Below are positions 28,421 through 37,790 of a stretch of 48,318 bases of DNA, piece by piece. Each line of letters opens with the position of its first letter. Within the stretch, counting starts at the first letter, position 1. Source of the DNA: Sphingomonadales bacterium (GTDB lineage: Bacteria; Pseudomonadota; Alphaproteobacteria; Rhodobacterales; Rhodobacteraceae); NCBI GenBank assembly GCA_014763785.1, contig JACXUS010000003.1:1-48318 (forward strand). The letters are read 5' to 3'. The notes under the pieces were generated by a model. The model did not search any database. It saw nothing but the letters and a program-made list of their open reading frames with translations, and had not been told where the DNA came from. Position numbers and translations under genes: made by a program.

Positions 28421-30958
28421 TTACAGGGTGCGCTGCACTTCCTCGCGCTCGAAGATCTCGATGACATCGCCTTGGCGGATATCGTCGTAGTTCTCGAAGG
28501 CCATACCGCATTCCTGACCCGAGATGACCTCTTTCACCTCGTCCTTGAAGCGTTTCAGCGTCTTCAGCGTGCCCTCGTGGATCACCACGTTGTCACGCAG
28601 CAGACGCACGCCCGCCGAGCGACGCGCCACACCTTCGGTGACCAGACAGCCCGCAACCTTGCCGACGCCCGAAACGCGGAACACTTCCTTGATCTCGGCA
28701 TAGCCGATGAAGTTCTCGCGGATCTCGGCCTTCAGCAGGCCCGAGGCAGCGGCTTTGATATCGTCCACCAGATCGTAGATGATCGAGTAATAGCGGATCT
28801 CGACGCCCTTCTGGTTCGCGGCCGCCCGCGCCGGCGCATTGGCCCGCACGTTGAAGCCGATGACCGGCGCGCCCGAGGCTTCGGCCAGGCCGATATCGCT
28901 TTCGGTGATGGCGCCCACGGCCGAATGCAGCACGCGCACGCGCACCTCTTCGTTGCCGACCTTCTCCAGCGCCTGGGTGATCGCCTCGGCCGAGCCCTGC
29001 ACGTCGGCCTTCACCACCACCGGCAGCTCCGAGACGTTCAGATCGGCCTTGGCCTTGGCCATCAACTGCTCCAGCGAGACGCTGGCACCGGCTGCGGCGC
29101 GTTTGTCCTTGGCGACCGAGATCCGGTAATCGGCGATCTCGCGGGCCTGCGCTTCGGTCTCGACGACGTTCAGCACGTCACCGGCTTCGGGCGTGCCGTT
29201 GAGGCCCAGAACCTCGACCGGAACCGAGGGGCCGGCCTCGTCGACGCGGTCACCCTTGTCGTTGATCAGCGCGCGGACCTTGCCCCACTGCTCACCCACG
29301 ACGAAGATATCGCCGCGTTTCAGCGTGCCGTGCTGCACCAGAACCGTCGCGACCGGGCCGCGGCCCACGTCGAGCTTGGCTTCGATCACCGCGCCCTGCG
29401 CCGCGCGCTCGGGGTTGGCGCGCAGCTCGAGGATCTCGGCCTGCAGCGCGATCGCCTCCAGCAGCGCATCGAGCCCCTTGCCGGTCTTGGCGGACACTTC
29501 GACGGTCTGCACATCGCCGCCCATTTCCTCGACCACAACCTCGTGCTGCAGCAGGTCGGTGCGGACCTTCTGCGCATTGGCGCTCGGCTTGTCGATCTTG
29601 TTGATCGCCACGATCATCGGCACCTTGGCGGCCTTGGCGTGGTTGATCGCTTCGATCGTCTGCGGCATCACCGCGTCATCGGCAGCCACGACCAGCACGA
29701 CGATATCGGTGACCTGCGCACCGCGCGCCCGCATCGAGGTGAAGGCCGCGTGGCCGGGCGTATCGAGGAAGGTCAGCTTCGCGCCCGATTCGGTCGTCAC
29801 CTGATAGGCGCCGATATGCTGGGTGATCCCGCCAGCCTCGCCCGAGACCACATTCGCATGCCGGATCGCATCCAGAAGCGAGGTCTTGCCGTGGTCGACG
29901 TGGCCCATGATCGTGATGATCGGCGGGCGCGAGACCAGATCCTCGGGCTTGTCCTTGACCGTGTCGATCACCTGCTCGACATCGGCATCCGAGACGCGCA
30001 CCGCGCGGTGGCCGAATTCCTCGATCACCAGCTCGGCGGTATCGGCGTCGATGGTCTGGTTCGCGGTGACCATCATGCCCATCTTCATCAGCGCCTTGAC
30101 GACATCGGCGCCGCGCTCGGCCATCCGGTTCGCCAGTTCCGAGACGACGATCGTCTCGGGCAGCTGCACGTCACGCGCCTGCTTCTCGGCTTTCTGACCG
30201 AAGCCCATGCCCTTCTGACGCGCCTTTTCCTGCTTGCGCTTCATCGCCGCGAGCGAGCGCTGACGCCCGCCTTCGCCCTCGATGTCGCTCAGGCTCAGCT
30301 TGCCGGACCGGCGGCCATCGTCGCCCTTGCCCTTGCCCTTGGCATCGCGGTCGCCCGCACCGGGGCCGGCGCGCTCGTCGCGGTCGCGGTCGGTCTTGCG
30401 GGGCCCGGTGGCCGAAACGCCCTTGGTCGCGGCCCGCGCCGCTGCAGCCTCGGCCGCCGCCGGATCGGCAGGCGTCGCCGGGGTGGCGGCTTTCGGGGCC
30501 TTGCGGACCTCTTCCTTCTTCTTCTCGCGCAGCTCGGCCTCGCGGGCCTTGCGCTCGTCTTCCTCGGCCTTCAGCCGCAGCGCTTCTTCGCGCTCGCGCT
30601 CTTCGCGCTCCTTGGCTTCGATCTCGGCGCGGCGGCGCTCACGCTCTTCCTCGCGGGCCTTTTCGTCGGCGGCGCGTTGCGCGGCTTCCTCGACCTCGCG
30701 GGCCTTCGCGGCCTGAAGCGCCTTCAGGCGGCGCTCCATCTCGGCGTCGGAAATCCCCGCGGGGCGCTTCGACGGATCGCCCAGCGCCGGGTTGCCACCC
30801 GGCTTGGTGCCGCCCTGCCCCGGCTTCGGCACGACCACCTTCTTGCGCTTGGTCTCGACCACCACGCTTTTCGTGCGGCCATGGGAGAAGCTCTGCTTCA
30901 CCTGACCGGGCCGCGCGCCGCCAAGACCCAAGGGTTTTTTGCCGTCCGTATCGTTCAT
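28421..30958 (-). CDS. infB: Translation initiation factor IF-2
   Basis: 845 residues. The N-terminal third is a long charged region, with Lys/Glu/Arg-rich predicted helix (about 80-150, EREERE and [13 protein letters not shown] type repeats) and Ala/Pro linkers, as usual in alphaproteobacterial IF-2. The GTPase domain starts near residue 345 with G1 GHVDHGKTS, then [15 protein letters not shown] and [10 protein letters not shown]-2 brings formyl-Met-tRNA to the 30S subunit and promotes 50S joining. It is the last gene of rimP-nusA-ylxR-infB, and its ATG overlaps the ylxR-like stop by four bases. The operon ends at the bidirectional terminator at 28344-28374. Confidence 0.98.
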   Translation of the reverse strand: MNDTDGKKPLGLGGARPGQVKQSFSHGRTKSVVVETKRKKVVVPKPGQGGTKPGGNPALGDPSKRPAGISDAEMERRLKALQAAKAREVEEAAQRAADEKAREEERERRRAEIEAKEREEREREEALRLKAEEDERKAREAELREKKKEEVRKAPKAATPATPADPAAAEAAAARAATKGVSATGPRKTDRDRDERAGPGAGDRDAKGKGKGDDGRRSGKLSLSDIEGEGGRQRSLAAMKRKQEKARQKGMGFGQKAEKQARDVQLPETIVVSELANRMAERGADVVKALMKMGMMVTANQTIDADTAELVIEEFGHRAVRVSDADVEQVIDTVKDKPEDLVSRPPIITIMGHVDHGKTSLLDAIRHANVVSGEAGGITQHIGAYQVTTESGAKLTFLDTPGHAAFTSMRARGAQVTDIVVLVVAADDAVMPQTIEAINHAKAAKVPMIVAINKIDKPSANAQKVRTDLLQHEVVVEEMGGDVQTVEVSAKTGKGLDALLEAIALQAEILELRANPERAAQGAVIEAKLDVGRGPVATVLVQHGTLKRGDIFVVGEQWGKVRALINDKGDRVDEAGPSVPVEVLGLNGTPEAGDVLNVVETEAQAREIADYRISVAKDKRAAAGASVSLEQLMAKAKADLNVSELPVVVKADVQGSAEAITQALEKVGNEEVRVRVLHSAVGAITESDIGLAEASGAPVIGFNVRANAPARAAANQKGVEIRYYSIIYDLVDDIKAAASGLLKAEIRENFIGYAEIKEVFRVSGVGKVAGCLVTEGVARRSAGVRLLRDNVVIHEGTLKTLKRFKDEVKEVISGQECGMAFENYDDIRQGDVIEIFEREEVQRTL

Positions 30959-31584
30959 GCCGTCTTCGTATCCTTCAAGGCGGTCTTGCCGCCGTCCTGC
31001 TTGCGCAATCCCGCAAGCCTTGCCGCTTCCTGTATAACACGCGGAGTGAGTCCGCCAGCCGCAAGCGCGCCGTGTATGGCATGATCGCGGCCGAAAGCCA
31101 AACCCAATTCAGAGCTGGTGAGGCAACCGAACCATCGGGCCCCCTCGGGGGTCCAGAGCTTGCCCTTGCCGCGCTCGGATCCGTCCGAGGCCTGAAAGAG
31201 CACCTTCACGCGTCCCTCCGAGAGCCAGCCCTTGACCTTCTCGAAGCCGATGACCGCCTTGCCGGATTTCCGAACCAGAGAGATAAGCTCGATCACGCGA
31301 TGGGCAAGGCCCTGTTCCACGAGATCGGCCAGATTTTCCGGTGCCTTTGCGGGGGCCTTGGCGGCCCGCGCGAACAGCCCCTTGGCCGCGGCCTTCTCGA
31401 TCGCCGCCCGATCGGCGGTGACCCAGATGCCGCGACCGGGCAGTTTCTCGGCCAGATCGGGATAGATCAGCCCATCGGGGCCCAGCACGAAACGCACCAA
31501 GCCAGCCTTGGGCTGCACGTCACCCGTGACGATGCAGCGCCGCTCCGGCAGCTCGTTCGTTTTGTCCTGGCCCCCGCGGGTCAT
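30955..31584 (-). CDS. YlxR (DUF448) and L7Ae-like two-domain RNA-binding protein
   Basis: 209 residues from ATG 31584, which follows the nusA stop by one base and uses the GGAGGAAGAGG within the nusA end as its ribosome-binding site. Residues about 10-85 are the YlxR/DUF448 domain ([29 protein letters not shown]). Residues about 95-185 ([45 protein letters not shown], in pieces) resemble the L7Ae/L30e RNA-binding fold. Firmicutes encode these as two genes, ylxR and rplGA; alphaproteobacteria often fuse them. Likely roles are RNA or RNase P/ribosome-related binding; YlxR has also been linked to transcription control. Between nusA and infB, its classic position. Confidence 0.88.
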   Translation of the reverse strand: MTRGGQDKTNELPERRCIVTGDVQPKAGLVRFVLGPDGLIYPDLAEKLPGRGIWVTADRAAIEKAAAKGLFARAAKAPAKAPENLADLVEQGLAHRVIELISLVRKSGKAVIGFEKVKGWLSEGRVKVLFQASDGSERGKGKLWTPEGARWFGCLTSSELGLAFGRDHAIHGALAAGGLTPRVIQEAARLAGLRKQDGGKTALKDTKTA

Positions 31585-31585
31585 C

Positions 31586-33190
31586 TTATTCCTCTTCCTC
31601 CGGCTCGATTTCGTCTTCCTCGGCCTCAAGCTCCGACGGATCGACCCAGCCTAGCTGAATCCGCGCGGTCATGATCAGCGCCTGCGCATCCTCAAGGCTC
31701 ATGTCGAATTTCTCGAGCAGCCCTTCGTCCTTCTGGCGCTGGCCATCGACCGTGGTCCAGCCACCGGCCAGTTCCCAGTCGGCGCAGGTCGCGAAATCTT
31801 CCAGCGTCTTGATGCCATCCCGGGCCAGCGCCTCGATCATCTGCGGCGTCAGCCCCTCGAAATCGAAGAGCGACTGTTCCACGCCCAGTTCCTTCGCGGC
31901 GGCGATCGCCTTTGCGTTCTGCGCCTCGATGAAGTCGCGGGCGCGGGCCTGCAGCTCCTGCGCGGTGCCTTCGTCGACGCCCTCGATCGAGAGCAGCTCG
32001 TCGAGGTCGACATAGGCCACCTCTTCGAGGTTGGTGAAGCCCTCGGCGACCAGCAGCTGGGCGAAGAATTCGTCCAGATCCAGCGCCTCGGCGAACAGCT
32101 TGGTGCGTTCCGCGAATTCGGCCTGACGGCGGCTCGATTCCTCGGCCTCGGTCAGAATGTCGATGTCGAGGCCGGTCAGCTGGCTGGCCAGACGCACGTT
32201 CTGACCGCGGCGGCCGATGGCGAGGCTGAGCTGCTCGTCGGGCACCACGACCTCGATCTTGCCGGCGTCTTCATCGACGACAACCTTCGAGACCTCGGCC
32301 GGTTGCAGCGCGTTCACGAGGAAGGTCGCCTGATCTTCATTCCACGGAATGATGTCGATCTTCTCGCCCTGCAGCTCGCCCACCACGGCCTGAACGCGCG
32401 AGCCGCGCATCCCGACGCAGGCGCCGACCGGGTCGATCGAATTGTCATTCGACACAACGGCGATCTTCGCGCGCGACCCGGGGTCGCGGGCCACGGCCTT
32501 GATCTCGATGATGCCGTCGTAGATTTCCGGCACTTCCATCTTGAACAGCTCCGCCATGAATTGCGGATCGGTGCGGCTCAGGAAGATCTGCGGGCCACGG
32601 GTCTCGCGGCGCACGTCTTTCACATAGGCGCGGATCCGGTCGTTCGGGCGATAGCTCTCGCGGCCGATCTTCTCGTTGCGGCGCAGGATGGCTTCGCCGC
32701 GGCCGATATCCACGATGATGTTGCCGTATTCCTCGCGCTTGACCAGACCGTTGATGATCGTGCCCTTGCGGCCCTTGAATTCCTCGAACTGGCGGTCGCG
32801 CTCGGCCTCGCGGACCTTCTGCAGGATCACCTGTTTCGCCGATTGCGCGGCGATCCGGCCCAGATCGACCGGGGGAACCTCGTCGATCACCTCATCGCCG
32901 ATCTGCGGATCGCTGAGATATTGCTTGGCCTGTTTGACGGTCAGCTCGGCCTGATAGTTCTCCAGCGCCTCATCCTCGACCACGGTGCGCACCCGGGTGA
33001 AACGCGCGCGGCCGGTCTTGCGGTCGATATGCACGCGGATGTCCATCTCGGCGCCATAGCGCGACTTCGCGGCCCGCGCGAGGCTGTCCTCCATCGCCTG
33101 GATCACCAGATCCGGGTCGATCATCTTCTCGCGCGCAACGGCCTCGGCCGTCTGCAGAAGTTCAAGCTGGTTGGCAGAGGTGATTGCCAT
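31586..33190 (-). CDS. nusA: Transcription termination/antitermination factor NusA
   Basis: 534 residues. Domain order is normal: N-terminal RNA-polymerase-binding domain (1-125), S1 domain (about 135-200, [21 protein letters not shown] in pieces), two KH domains (about 230-345, with [15 protein letters not shown] and [19 protein letters not shown]), and two C-terminal helix-hairpin AR-type repeats (about 360-425 and 435-510). The last residues are strongly acidic. NusA pauses RNA polymerase, assists hairpin formation at terminators, and joins rRNA antitermination. GAGGAGACC precedes ATG 33190, three bases after the rimP stop. In E. coli NusA represses its own operon, which makes the terminator in the leader before rimP notable. 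Confidence 0.98.
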   Translation of the reverse strand: MAITSANQLELLQTAEAVAREKMIDPDLVIQAMEDSLARAAKSRYGAEMDIRVHIDRKTGRARFTRVRTVVEDEALENYQAELTVKQAKQYLSDPQIGDEVIDEVPPVDLGRIAAQSAKQVILQKVREAERDRQFEEFKGRKGTIINGLVKREEYGNIIVDIGRGEAILRRNEKIGRESYRPNDRIRAYVKDVRRETRGPQIFLSRTDPQFMAELFKMEVPEIYDGIIEIKAVARDPGSRAKIAVVSNDNSIDPVGACVGMRGSRVQAVVGELQGEKIDIIPWNEDQATFLVNALQPAEVSKVVVDEDAGKIEVVVPDEQLSLAIGRRGQNVRLASQLTGLDIDILTEAEESSRRQAEFAERTKLFAEALDLDEFFAQLLVAEGFTNLEEVAYVDLDELLSIEGVDEGTAQELQARARDFIEAQNAKAIAAAKELGVEQSLFDFEGLTPQMIEALARDGIKTLEDFATCADWELAGGWTTVDGQRQKDEGLLEKFDMSLEDAQALIMTARIQLGWVDPSELEAEEDEIEPEEEE

Positions 33191-33193
33191 CTC

Positions 33194-33808
33194 TCAGGTC
33201 TCCTCGTCGGGGGAATTCTGGCCGTCTTCGGGCGTTTCGTCGTCTTCGGTCTCGATCTCGTCGAATTGCTCTTCGTCGATGATCCCGGCATCCTTGCGCT
33301 GGCGCAGCATCTCGGCGATCAGCTCGTCGGTCAGCACCAGTTTCGCATCGGCGAGCCAGTCGAACTGCAGGCCGATGGTCACATCCTGACCCTGATCCTC
33401 GATCTCGATCAGCACCTCGTCGCCCTCGGTGCCGCGCAGCATCCCCTTGAAGCGCTTGCGCCCGTCGATCTGCTCGGTGGTCTCAAGGCGGACCTCATAG
33501 CCTTCCCAGGCGTCGAAATCCTTCAGCCGGGTCAGCGGCCGGTCGATCCCGGGCGAGGACACCTCAAGCGTATATTGCTCGGTGATCGGGTCCTCGACAT
33601 CGAGCACCGCCGACACCCCGGTCGAGATCGCCGCGCAATCGTCGACATTGATGCCGCCCTCGGGGCGGTCGGCCATGATCTGCAGCGTCGCATGCTTGCC
33701 ACCCTGCAGGCGGATGCGCACCAGCTCATAGCCCAGCCCCTCGATCACGGGGGCGACGATCTCGGCCAGGCGCCGGTCGATCGCAGTCTTGGCGATGAGA
33801 TCGCTCAT
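33194..33808 (-). CDS. rimP: Ribosome maturation factor RimP
   Basis: 204 residues from ATG 33808, chosen because the conserved sequence starts [20 protein letters not shown] and the in-frame start at 33916 would read through a terminator hairpin. Landmarks are [32 protein letters not shown] (in pieces), the [12 protein letters not shown] motif and the C-terminal SH3-like domain. The C-terminal 35 residues are very acidic, common in alphaproteobacteria. RimP helps assemble the 30S subunit in the cytoplasm. First gene of rimP-nusA-ylxR-infB. AAGGACCGGA precedes the start. Confidence 0.96.
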   Translation of the reverse strand: MSDLIAKTAIDRRLAEIVAPVIEGLGYELVRIRLQGGKHATLQIMADRPEGGINVDDCAAISTGVSAVLDVEDPITEQYTLEVSSPGIDRPLTRLKDFDAWEGYEVRLETTEQIDGRKRFKGMLRGTEGDEVLIEIEDQGQDVTIGLQFDWLADAKLVLTDELIAEMLRQRKDAGIIDEEQFDEIETEDDETPEDGQNSPDEET

Positions 33809-33820
33809 AGTTCCGGTCCT

Positions 33821-33850
33821 TAAAACAAAAAACGGGCCCTTGCGGCCCGT
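33821..33850 (-). terminator. Complete intrinsic terminator in the leader of rimP-nusA-infB
   Basis: On the minus strand ACGGGCC and GGCCCGT (33844-33850 with 33832-33838, 5-base loop) are followed by TTTTTTGTTTT. It lies only 13 bases before the rimP ATG and about 50 bases after the predicted transcription start, so most transcripts would end here unless antiterminated. Confidence 0.75.
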
Positions 33851-33864
33851 CACACGTTTCCGGT

Positions 33865-33886
33865 GGGTCCCGGGTTTGGACCCCGG
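33865..33886 (-). promoter_or_regulatory. Competing leader hairpins upstream of the rimP terminator
   Basis: Two mutually exclusive stems are visible: GGGTCC (33865-33870) with GGACCC (33878-33883), and CCGGG (33870-33874) with CCCGG (33882-33886). Alternative pairing of this kind before a terminator is typical of attenuators. It also faintly resembles a tRNA T-arm but lacks the TTCRA loop. Confidence 0.4.
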
Positions 33887-33904
33887 CACGCCGCTGTTGA
33901 AGCG

Positions 33905-33933
33905 CATATAGGCCAAGCGGCCCGAGTCTGCAA
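33905..33933 (-). promoter_or_regulatory. Sigma-70-type promoter of rimP-nusA-ylxR-infB
   Basis: Minus-strand TTGCAG (33928-33933), 17-base spacer, TATATG (33905-33910). The -35 lies in the downstream copy of a 16-bp tandem duplication. Predicted start near 33898. Confidence 0.6.
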
Positions 33934-33960
33934 GAAAAGACTTGCTGCAAGAAAAGACTT
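33928..33960. repeat. Tandem 16-bp duplication carrying two copies of the -35 region
   Basis: CTGCAAGAAAAGACTT occurs at 33928-33943 and again, identically, at 33945-33960 with one base between. It fills nearly the whole gap between the pip stop (33964) and the rimP promoter core. On the minus strand each copy reads AAGTCTTTTCTTGCAG, ending in a TTGCAG -35 box. Confidence 0.95.
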
Positions 33961-33963
33961 CGC

Positions 33964-34935
33964 TTAGGTCCGCAGCCGGTCCATCGCCGCGACCAGCGCC
34001 GCGCTGATCCCCGGCTCGCTGAGCGCATGGCCCGCGGCGGGCACCATACGCAGATTGGCCCGCGCCCAGCCCTGCGACAGCCGCCAGCTGGACAGCGGCG
34101 GGCAGATCATATCCATCCGGCCCTGCACGATGGTCGCCGGAATATGCTCGATCCGGTGCCGATCGCGCAGGATCTGGCCGTCCTGCTCGAGAAAGGCCGC
34201 ATTGCTGAAATAGTGATTCTCAAGCCGGGCAAAGGCGCGGGCATAATCGGGCGGCGCCTCGCCCGGCAGGCCATCGAAATCGACGCTGGCCAAGGCATTT
34301 TCCCACATCGCCCAGGATCGGGCAAAGCGCGCCTCTTCGGCATAATCGCCGGAGAAGAGCCGCTTGTGATAGGCCGCGATCAGATCGCCGCGCTCATCTT
34401 CCGGGATCGCAGCGGTGAAGTTCTGCCACAGATCGGGGAAGAACTGCCCCGCGCCGCCGCCATAGAACCAGTCCAGCTCGCTCTGCATTGCCAGAAACAC
34501 GCCGCGCAACACCAGCGCGCGCACCCGGTCGGGATGCGCCTCGGCATAGATCAGCGCCAGCGTCGCCCCCCATGACCCGCCAAAGACGACCCAGTCGCTG
34601 ATCCCCAGCGTCGCGCGAATCCGCTCGATATCGGCGACCAGATGCCATGTGGTATTGGCGGTCACCGACGCATGCGGACGCGACAGACCGCAACCACGCT
34701 GATCGAACATCACCACGCGGTAATGCGCGGGATCGAAGAAGCGCCGCATCGCCGGGCTGCACCCGCCCCCCGGCCCGCCATGGCAGACCAGAACCGGCAT
34801 CCCGTTCGGATGCCCCGATTGCTCGACATAGAGCCGATGCCCGTCGCCCATATCCAGCATGCGCTGATCGAAGGGCTCGATCGGCGGGTAAAGAAAGGCA
34901 CTGGCTGTGCGCTTTTGCCCTGCGGTTCTGTCCAT
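33964..34935 (-). CDS. pip: Prolyl iminopeptidase
   Basis: 323 residues, alpha/beta-hydrolase, peptidase family S33. The oxyanion-hole block is HGGPGGG (52-58), and the nucleophile elbow is GGSWG with S121. [11 protein letters not shown] follows the first block as usual. The catalytic Asp lies in [10 protein letters not shown], and the His in [10 protein letters not shown] near the C-terminus. It releases N-terminal proline from peptides in the cytoplasm. ATG 34935 is consistent with family length, but there is no Shine-Dalgarno. Instead TATATA lies about nine bases upstream, so the message may be leaderless or nearly so. The gene is divergent from ubiG and 19 bases from the tandem repeat preceding the rimP operon. 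Confidence 0.93.
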   Translation of the reverse strand: MDRTAGQKRTASAFLYPPIEPFDQRMLDMGDGHRLYVEQSGHPNGMPVLVCHGGPGGGCSPAMRRFFDPAHYRVVMFDQRGCGLSRPHASVTANTTWHLVADIERIRATLGISDWVVFGGSWGATLALIYAEAHPDRVRALVLRGVFLAMQSELDWFYGGGAGQFFPDLWQNFTAAIPEDERGDLIAAYHKRLFSGDYAEEARFARSWAMWENALASVDFDGLPGEAPPDYARAFARLENHYFSNAAFLEQDGQILRDRHRIEHIPATIVQGRMDMICPPLSSWRLSQGWARANLRMVPAAGHALSEPGISAALVAAMDRLRT

Positions 34936-35001
34936 GAACGGACTATATAACGGCACAAGCGTCCCCGCCATGGGGCGAATGCGAGGAATGCGGAGACAGC
35001 G

Positions 35002-35745
35002 ATGAGTGCGGCACCCAACAGCATCGACCCGGCCGAAGTGGCGAAATTCGAGGCAATGGCGGCAGAATGGTGGGACCCGAACGGCAAATTCAAGCCGCTG
35101 CACATGCTCAACCCCTGCCGGCTGGATTACATCGTCACGCAGATCGCGGCGCAATTCGGCCGCGACCTGACGGCGCCGCGCCCGTTCGAGGGGCTGCGGC
35201 TTCTCGATATCGGCTGCGGCGGCGGGCTCTTGTCGGAACCGATGGCGCGGCTGGGCGCCACCGTGATCGGCGCCGATGCGGCGCCCCGCAACATCCCGGT
35301 GGCGCAGCTCCATGCCGAGCAATCGGGCCTCACGATCGACTATCGCAATTGCGCGGCCGAAGATCTGGCCGGGGCGGGCGAGCAGTTTGACGTGGTGCTG
35401 GCGATGGAGATCATCGAACATGTCGCCGATCCGCAGGGGTTTGTGGATACCTGCGCGAGCCTCTTGACCCCCGGCGGGCTGATGATTTGCTCGACGCTCA
35501 ATCGCAATGCGAAAAGCTATCTGATGGCGATCATCGGCGCCGAACATGTGATGCGCTGGCTGCCCAAGGGCACGCATGAGTGGTCGAAATTCATCACGCC
35601 CGACGAGCTTTACGATCTGATCCGCAAGGCCGCGCTCGACCCGGTCGACCGCAAGGGGATGGTGTTCAACCCGGTCGCCTGGCGCTGGTCGCTGTCGGAT
35701 CGGGATCTCAGCGTGAACTACGTCACCGCCAGCGTGAAACGCTGA
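35002..35745 (+). CDS. ubiG: Bifunctional 2-polyprenyl-6-hydroxyphenol methylase / 3-demethylubiquinol 3-O-methyltransferase
   Basis: 247 residues. SAM-binding motif I is [20 protein letters not shown] (68-87), followed by VIGADAA and the post-motif [10 protein letters not shown]. The amino-terminal [20 protein letters not shown] and central [14 protein letters not shown] blocks are diagnostic of UbiG. It performs both O-methylations in ubiquinone biosynthesis, in association with the inner membrane. Ubiquinone is central to respiration and photosynthetic electron flow in this group. CGGAGACA lies just before ATG 35002. It is followed by a large palindromic intergenic element and convergent mogA. 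Confidence 0.97.
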   Translation: MSAAPNSIDPAEVAKFEAMAAEWWDPNGKFKPLHMLNPCRLDYIVTQIAAQFGRDLTAPRPFEGLRLLDIGCGGGLLSEPMARLGATVIGADAAPRNIPVAQLHAEQSGLTIDYRNCAAEDLAGAGEQFDVVLAMEIIEHVADPQGFVDTCASLLTPGGLMICSTLNRNAKSYLMAIIGAEHVMRWLPKGTHEWSKFITPDELYDLIRKAALDPVDRKGMVFNPVAWRWSLSDRDLSVNYVTASVKR

Positions 35746-35746
35746 C

Positions 35747-35865
35747 CCGGGGCTCTGCCCCGGACCCCGGGATATTTGGACACTGTTGAGGGGAACAGCT
35801 CTTGCTCCTCAACAGTGCTGAAATATCCCGGGGGTGAGGCCGAAGGCCGAGGGGGCAGGGCCCCC
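35747..35865. repeat. Composite palindromic intergenic element, copy R3
   Basis: Two units face each other. The left unit is a GC hairpin (CCGGGGC, loop, GCCCCGG, 35747-35763), ACCCC and CCGGGATATTTGGAC; the right is its mirror, ending in GGGGGC-AGG-GCCCCC (35851-35865). Arms 35765-35791 and 35807-35833 are complementary over 27 positions except a central 3-base block, with a 15-base loop. It lies between convergent ubiG and mogA and probably terminates both. Confidence 0.75.
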
Positions 35866-35868
35866 TTC

Positions 35869-36405
35869 TTACTTCGCCTTGGGGCGGAAGGCCGCGATTT
35901 TTGCGGGATCGGTCTCGATATAACCAGCGCCGATCAGATCGAGGCAATAGGGCACCGCGGCGAAGACCGCATTCAGGCAGGTCGCAATGGCCGAAGGTTT
36001 GCCGGGCAGCGTGATGATCAGGCTTTGGCCCGCGATGCCAGCCGATTGCCGCGACAGGATCGCGGTCGGCACCTCGCGCAGGCTCGCGCGGCGCATTTCC
36101 TCGCCAAAGCCCGCCAGTTCTTTCTCGATCACCTCAGACACGCCCTCGGGTGTCTCGTCGCGCGGTGCGGGGCCGGTGCCGCCGGTCACAAGGATCAGAT
36201 CGGCCCCTTCCGCCACCAGCTGGCGCAGCATCCCCGCCACGCTCTCGCGCCCGTCGGGGATGATGTGGCGGGTGATGGCAAGCGGCGAGGTCACCACGCC
36301 GCGCAGCCAATCCTCGCAGCCCGGGCCGCCCTTGTCCTCGTAGTCGCCGCGGCTCGCGCGGTCGGACACGGTGACAATGGCGGCGCGGGGCTGCGCGGCA
36401 CTCAT
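35869..36405 (-). CDS. mogA: Molybdopterin adenylyltransferase
   Basis: 178 residues, MogA/MoaB fold. The nucleotide-binding loop is LVTGGTG (72-78), followed by the conserved RDETPEG (82-88), and [15 protein letters not shown] near the start and LPGKPSA near the end are family marks. It adenylates molybdopterin before molybdenum insertion, in the cytoplasm, serving enzymes such as nitrate or DMSO reductases. MoaB is a close relative; the length (about 178) and SDRASRG start favour MogA. Its ATG overlaps the argG stop by four bases, so it is cotranscribed and translationally coupled with argG, although their pathways are unrelated. It ends at the R3 palindromic element. Confidence 0.88.
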   Translation of the reverse strand: MSAAQPRAAIVTVSDRASRGDYEDKGGPGCEDWLRGVVTSPLAITRHIIPDGRESVAGMLRQLVAEGADLILVTGGTGPAPRDETPEGVSEVIEKELAGFGEEMRRASLREVPTAILSRQSAGIAGQSLIITLPGKPSAIATCLNAVFAAVPYCLDLIGAGYIETDPAKIAAFRPKAK

Positions 36406-37628
36406 TTCTTCACACGCGCGTTGCGGGTCGCGATCAGTTTCAGCCGCAGCGCATTGAGGTGGATGAAGCCCGCCGCGTCGCGCTGATCATAGGCGCCCGC
36501 ATCTTCCTCGAAGGTCACGTGCTTTTCGCTGTAAAGCGAATAGTCCGACCACCGCGCCACGGTCCGCGCCGAGCCCTTGTAGAGCTTGAGTCGCACGGTG
36601 CCGGTCACGAATTCCTGCGTCTTGTCGATCAGCGCCTGCAGCGCCTCGCGCTCGGGCGAGAACCAGAAGCCATTATAGATCAGCTCGGCATAGCGCGGCA
36701 TGATCGAATCCTTCAGGTGACCCGCGCCGCTGTCGAGCGTGATCTGCTCGATCCCTCGATGCGCTTCCAGCAGGATCGTGCCGCCGGGAGTCTCATAGAC
36801 GCCGCGCGATTTCATGCCGACGAAGCGGTTCTCCACGAAGTCCAGCAGCCCGATCCCGTGCTTCGCGCCATATTCGTTCAGCTTGGTCAGGATCGTCGCG
36901 GGCGACATTGCCTGCCCGTTGATCGCAACCGCATCGCCGCGCTCGAAGGTCACTTCGATGAACTCGGGGGTATCGGGGGCATCCTCGACCGCAACGATGC
37001 GCTGCGCGACATAATCGGGCGCCTCTTCGGCCGGGTTTTCCAGAACCGTGCCCTCGGAGGAGGTATGCAGCAGGTTCGCATCGACGCTGAAGGGCGCCTC
37101 GCCACGCTTGTTCTTGGCGATCGGGATCTGGTTCTGTTCGGCGAATTCCAGCAGTTTGGTGCGCGAGGTCAGATCCCACAGCCGCCACGGCGCAATCGTC
37201 TTGATCGCGGGATCAAGGGCTGCCACGCCAAGCTCGAAGCGCACCTGATCGTTGCCCTTGCCGGTCGCACCATGCGCCACCGCATCGGCGCCGGTGGCCT
37301 GCGCGATTTCCACCAGATGTTTCGAGATCAGCGGCCGCGCGATCGAGGTGCCGAGCAGGTAAAGCCCCTCATAGACCGCATTGGCGCGGAACATCGGGAA
37401 GACGAAATCGCGCACGAATTCCTCGCGCAGGTCGAGAATGTGGATGTTCTCTTCCTTGATGCCCAGCATCAGCGCCTTTTGGCGTGCGGGTTCCAGTTCC
37501 TCGCCCTGGCCCAGATCGGCGGTAAAGGTCACCACCTCGCAGCCGTATTCGGTCTGCAGCCATTTCAGGATGATCGAGGTATCGAGGCCGCCGGAATAGG
37601 CCAGCACGACTTTCTTGGGAGCGGACAT
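36402..37628 (-). CDS. argG: Argininosuccinate synthase
   Basis: 408 residues from ATG 37628, with CGGAGAC nine bases upstream. The ATP pyrophosphatase loop is AYSGGLDTS (10-18). Further landmarks are the [11 protein letters not shown] block, [13 protein letters not shown] and the C-terminal [11 protein letters not shown]. It condenses citrulline and aspartate with ATP cleavage to argininosuccinate, the penultimate step of arginine synthesis. Its length and the DLGQGEE and IEENIHILD-type features are those of the class with about 400 residues. It heads an argG-mogA pair and diverges from ilvA; a TTGAGA-N17-TAGACC promoter lies 32 bases upstream of the start. Confidence 0.97.
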   Translation of the reverse strand: MSAPKKVVLAYSGGLDTSIILKWLQTEYGCEVVTFTADLGQGEELEPARQKALMLGIKEENIHILDLREEFVRDFVFPMFRANAVYEGLYLLGTSIARPLISKHLVEIAQATGADAVAHGATGKGNDQVRFELGVAALDPAIKTIAPWRLWDLTSRTKLLEFAEQNQIPIAKNKRGEAPFSVDANLLHTSSEGTVLENPAEEAPDYVAQRIVAVEDAPDTPEFIEVTFERGDAVAINGQAMSPATILTKLNEYGAKHGIGLLDFVENRFVGMKSRGVYETPGGTILLEAHRGIEQITLDSGAGHLKDSIMPRYAELIYNGFWFSPEREALQALIDKTQEFVTGTVRLKLYKGSARTVARWSDYSLYSEKHVTFEEDAGAYDQRDAAGFIHLNALRLKLIATRNARVKK

Positions 37629-37659
37629 CAGCAAGTCTCCGAAAACGGGCATTTGCGCG

Positions 37660-37688
37660 GGTCTAGTGCGTTTTCACCTGTATCTCAA
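37660..37688 (-). promoter_or_regulatory. Predicted sigma-70-type promoter of argG-mogA
   Basis: Minus-strand TTGAGA (37683-37688), 17-base spacer, TAGACC (37660-37665). The -35 and spacing equal those proposed for the DUF4170 operon. No clear ArgR-type box was recognised. Confidence 0.5.
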
Positions 37689-37790
37689 GGGCTGCAACGG
37701 CAGGCGCCCCTGCGGAATTGTGCCCCATACAAAGGCCCCGCCCGGCCGATTGCGCTTGCGCGGGGGCCGATCCCGCGCCAAGTCTGGCGC

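Noticed and set aside
28472-31084. 870-codon open frame antisense to infB
   Set aside because: Same antisense shadow effect; no ribosome-binding site, no recognisable domain, and infB is fully conserved.
33855-33890. tRNA-like T-arm upstream of rimP, recalling metY of E. coli
   Set aside because: A 5-bp stem with a 7-base loop is present, but the loop is not TTCRANN and no acceptor, D or anticodon arms can be drawn. Treated as a leader hairpin instead.
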